NCBI GenBank assembly: GCA_020431135.1
Contig: JAGQIT010000120.1
Coordinates: 1 to 23,633, forward strand
Length of the DNA: 23,633 nt
From: Myxococcales bacterium
GTDB lineage: Bacteria > Myxococcota_A > Polyangia > Nannocystales > Nannocystaceae
Reading direction: 5' to 3'
In this document: positions 22,201 to 23,633 of the stretch, piece by piece
Layout of the letters: every line of letters begins with the position of its first letter
How positions within the stretch are numbered: the first letter of the stretch is position 1
The notes under the pieces: model-generated
The model's database searches: none
Seen by the model: the letters and a program-made list of their open reading frames with translations, nothing else
Told to the model about the DNA's origin: nothing
Program-made: the position numbers and the translations under genes

Positions 22201-22499
22201 CCCTCGGCGGCGGTGCCGGTGACCCGCTTGACGCCGTCGAGGCCGCGGACGGCCTCCTCAATTGCGAGGACGATGCCGGTCTCGACCTCGGCCGGGCTCG
22301 CCCCCGGGTAGGGGACGCTGATCGTGATGACGTCGGCCTGGGTCTCCGGGAAGACCTCCTTGCGGACCTGACCCGACATGATCAGGCCGCCGACGATCAG
22401 CAGGAGCATCAAGAGGTTGGCGGCGACCGGGTTTTGCGCCATCCAGGCGATCGCGCCGCGGGCGGGCGAGACTCGGCTGCCGCTCTGTGAACCCTCCAT
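19245..22499 (-). CDS. RND efflux transporter permease
   Basis: This is a predicted inner-membrane proton-driven efflux pump subunit of 1084 residues, the AcrB-like length. It has a first transmembrane helix near residues 20-45 (NPVAANLLMLLLIVGGLI), a large periplasmic loop, a central membrane block, a second periplasmic loop and a C-terminal membrane block. The proton-relay pair Asp409-Asp410 lies in TLGMVVDDAIVVGENI, matching AcrB Asp407-Asp408. The TM10 region reads LSGVVVNDSLVLLD, so the AcrB-type Lys940 is replaced. RFRPIMLTS retains the TM11 Arg. A Gly-rich insert (GPGPQGGGGGTSG) occurs near residue 635. The substrate is unknown. It is transcribed after the adaptor gene, with a 75-base gap that contains a hairpin. 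The ATG at 22499 has only a weak purine-rich site upstream. No outer-membrane channel gene is in the window. Confidence 0.92.
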   Translation of the reverse strand: MEGSQSGSRVSPARGAIAWMAQNPVAANLLMLLLIVGGLIMSGQVRKEVFPETQADVITISVPYPGASPAEVETGIVLAIEEAVRGLDGVKRVTGTAAEGSGTVNVELTIEADQTKALSDVKGAVDRVTSLPKEAERPTVSQVNNRSEVVSIVLYGDQDPAILRTLAERARDQILTDPGITQVDIAGAPPKEIAIEVSQERLRTYNLTLEQIAQKVSQTALQLPGGGMKTPAGEVLVRTDERRENESEFADLPVVTSESGTELTLGEIAKVEETFADTDEQGYFEGQPAVMVKVYRTGEQTPTDISARAQVQIEKIRTWLPPGVGVSMWRDMSEIYAQRMDLLMRNAAMGLVLVIVVLGLFLEIRLAFWVTMGIPISFMGALLFMPSFDVSVNMISMFAFIVTLGMVVDDAIVVGENIFEQTQRGVPPLKAAVAGAKEVATPVVFAIATTCVAFSPLFFVPGFSGKLFRVIPTIVLSVLVLSLIESLFVLPAHLGHLKADVPGGLYGRIHRVQQRISRGLENFIENRFAPVLRACLRYRYAALGIGVASLILTAGLFAGGRLGFRFFPKLDGDVVTASVELPFGASVEQTKVIEERLVAAARESLAELGSDDDKRGLYSQIGGAGMSRGPGPQGGGGGTSGAHKASVMLYLVPTDERDFESAELAALWRKKVGPLVEAKSLTFSANMGPSAGSPIDIELSHADTEILDQAAAEVVAALEGIAGVFDVENGVDTGKPQLNLTVTSEASVLGLTTTDIARQVRSAFYGAEALRQQEGRNEVKVIARLPERERRTENTIEELIVRTPQGGEVPLHEVADIERGRSWPMIERADGRRIIHVTADVREGSAITPGVVREKLTRDVLKDLPDRYPGLQWGYGGENREQQDSLGSLFAGAKIAAIAIYILLAIPFRSYIQPAIVMVAIPFGIVGAMAGHILMGYDLSVISMMGIVALSGVVVNDSLVLLDACNRFRERGDSAFDAIFNAGCRRFRPIMLTSVTTFFGLMPMILETSVQARFLVPMAISLGFGVMFATFVILLLIPALYLILEDIHWLRRERPRVALAIVMGLVLLVLVMRLLKALNAAQAV

Positions 22500-22557
22500 C
22501 AGCTTTCGATCCTTTCTCTACCGGGCCGGGCCGACGCGGCGGCCCAAACAGCAAGAA

Positions 22558-22573
22558 GGCGCCCGCGGGCGCC
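22558..22573 (-). terminator. Intra-operon hairpin between adaptor and permease
   Basis: The perfect 16-base palindrome GGCGCCCGCGGGCGCC lies one base beyond the adaptor stop codon and is followed on the minus strand by the T-rich TTCTTGCTGTTT. It resembles a terminator placed inside the operon and could reduce read-through into the permease gene. Confidence 0.5.
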
Positions 22574-22574
22574 G

Positions 22575-23633
22575 CTATCCCTTGCCGGCGATGCTCGTGA
22601 CCTCGCGGGTGCCGCCGTCGCCCTCCCCCTCGCGGAGGGGCTCGACCTCCTCGTCGACGATCACCTCGAGGCCCTCGGTGGGCGCGGCGAGCGGGGTGAC
22701 GAGGACCGCCTCGCCGCTCTTGAGCCCGCGGGCGATCACCGAGTCGCGGTCGCGCCAGACGACCTTGACCTCGCGCCGGCTGAGCTTGCCGTCGACGACG
22801 AGCCAGACGTAGCTGTCGTCGACGAGGGCGGTCCGCGGCAGGCGGACGGCGTCGGCGATCGGCTGGCCGTCGAGGGCGACCTGGACGAAGGAGCCGAGGA
22901 GGAGCGGCAGCGGCCGGTTGGCGATGTCGGCCCCGAGCGCGAGCGGGTCCTCGACGGCGATCAGCAGCTTGGCCATGCGCCCGCGGCTGTCGACGTCGGA
23001 GAGGAGGCGCTCGATGTAGCCGTTGCGCTCGACCTGGAGGCTCGGGCCGGCGTCGAGGATCACCCGCGCCGGCGAGCCGCGCAGGCCGGCGACGTTGATC
23101 CCGGGGATGTCGAGGTGGGCGAGGTTGGCGACCGGCACCGAGACCTCGATCCAGTAGCGGTCGATGGCGACGAGGGTCGCCAGGCGCGTCGACTGCGTGG
23201 CGAGCTGGCCGACCTCGACCGAGACGCTGCGGACGATCGCGTCGAAGGGGGCGCGCAGCGCCGACTTGCCCTGGTCGCGCTTGGCCTTCGTGAGCTGGGC
23301 CTGGGCCGACGACAGGCTCGCCTTGGCGCTCTGGATGTGCGGCTGGCGCAGCGCGTAGTCGCGGGACTCGTCGTCGAGGGAGTCGATGCTCCCCTGCCAG
23401 TCGCTGGCCGCGACCTCCTTGCGCCCGCGCTCGTCGGCGAGCTGGAGGCGGGCCTGGGCGATCGCCGCCTGCTGGGCCGCGATCGCGGCCGCCTGATCGC
23501 GGGCGTCGATGCGGGCGATGAGCTCGCCCTCCTCGATGATCCCGCCGGGGATCAGGTTGTCGGAGCGGGCGGTGACGCGGCCGGCGATCTCCGGCTGGAC
23601 GATCAGCTCGTGGGCGGGCTTGACCTCGCCCAT
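22575..23633 (-). CDS. RND periplasmic adaptor (membrane fusion protein), N-terminus cut by window edge
   Basis: This is a predicted periplasmic adaptor linking the RND permease to an outer-membrane channel; 352 residues are visible. A lipoyl/barrel-sandwich half comes first (VQPEIAGRVTARSDNLIPGG, then GELIARIDARD). It is followed by an alpha-helical hairpin (AAIAAQQAAIAQARLQLADE to the AQAQLTKAKRD segment), the second lipoyl half (LRAPFDAIVRSVSVEVGQLA) and beta-barrel and membrane-proximal domains to the C-terminus. The Met at the very edge of the window is probably internal, because the usual signal peptide or membrane anchor is absent and the sequence begins just before the first lipoyl strand. 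The gene is thus incomplete at 23633. It lies 75 bases upstream of the permease gene on the same strand, and the order adaptor then permease is the normal one for such operons. Confidence 0.9.
   Translation of the reverse strand: MGEVKPAHELIVQPEIAGRVTARSDNLIPGGIIEEGELIARIDARDQAAAIAAQQAAIAQARLQLADERGRKEVAASDWQGSIDSLDDESRDYALRQPHIQSAKASLSSAQAQLTKAKRDQGKSALRAPFDAIVRSVSVEVGQLATQSTRLATLVAIDRYWIEVSVPVANLAHLDIPGINVAGLRGSPARVILDAGPSLQVERNGYIERLLSDVDSRGRMAKLLIAVEDPLALGADIANRPLPLLLGSFVQVALDGQPIADAVRLPRTALVDDSYVWLVVDGKLSRREVKVVWRDRDSVIARGLKSGEAVLVTPLAAPTEGLEVIVDEEVEPLREGEGDGGTREVTSIAGKG

Overview
The window is very GC-rich and densely coding, and reads as a chromosome segment of a myxobacterium (Myxococcota, probably Nannocystaceae-like). 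The evidence is a myxobacterial Cys-rich repeat lipoprotein (170-1423), a lipoprotein with a long Ser/Thr/Gly/Asp linker and a beta-helix (17487-19229), response regulators with DUF4388 or orphan receiver outputs, and strong G/C-ending codon bias. This placement is inference; no rRNA, tRNA, CRISPR array, insertion sequence or phage gene was seen.

Layout. Left part (1-8139): a Cys-rich repeat lipoprotein converges on a PafA-like alkaline phosphatase lipoprotein. Divergent from the latter is a DUF4920 lipoprotein, then an ALDH22/Msc7-like aldehyde dehydrogenase, a cyclic-nucleotide-binding protein (minus strand) and an S41 peptidase lipoprotein. Middle part (8203-13938): a signalling block. It has a receiver-DUF4388 protein (minus), a small roadblock-like protein, and a three-gene operon of soluble GAF histidine kinase, tryptophanase-type lyase and single-domain response regulator. 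Right part (14080-23633): a PlsC-like acyltransferase and an NrdG-like radical SAM protein in one unit, a siroheme sulfite/nitrite reductase, a beta-helix lipoprotein, and a minus-strand RND efflux operon (adaptor, cut by the window edge, then permease).

How the genes work together. The most striking unit is kinase, tryptophanase, response regulator (10017-13938). The kinase and lyase genes overlap by 4 bases and the regulator follows after 14 bases. The lyase carries tryptophanase-type rather than tyrosine phenol-lyase-type specificity residues, so it should release indole, pyruvate and ammonia from tryptophan. Indole is a known developmental inducer in the myxobacterium Stigmatella aurantiaca, so an indole-linked phosphorelay is a reasonable, untested hypothesis.

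Expression signals. Several genes have a TAnnnT hexamer 4-10 bases before the start codon and no Shine-Dalgarno sequence, suggesting leaderless or near-leaderless mRNAs. Others have clear Shine-Dalgarno sequences. Hairpin terminators lie between most convergent pairs and after several transcription units. Long overlapping antisense reading frames occur throughout and are treated as artefacts of GC-rich codon bias.
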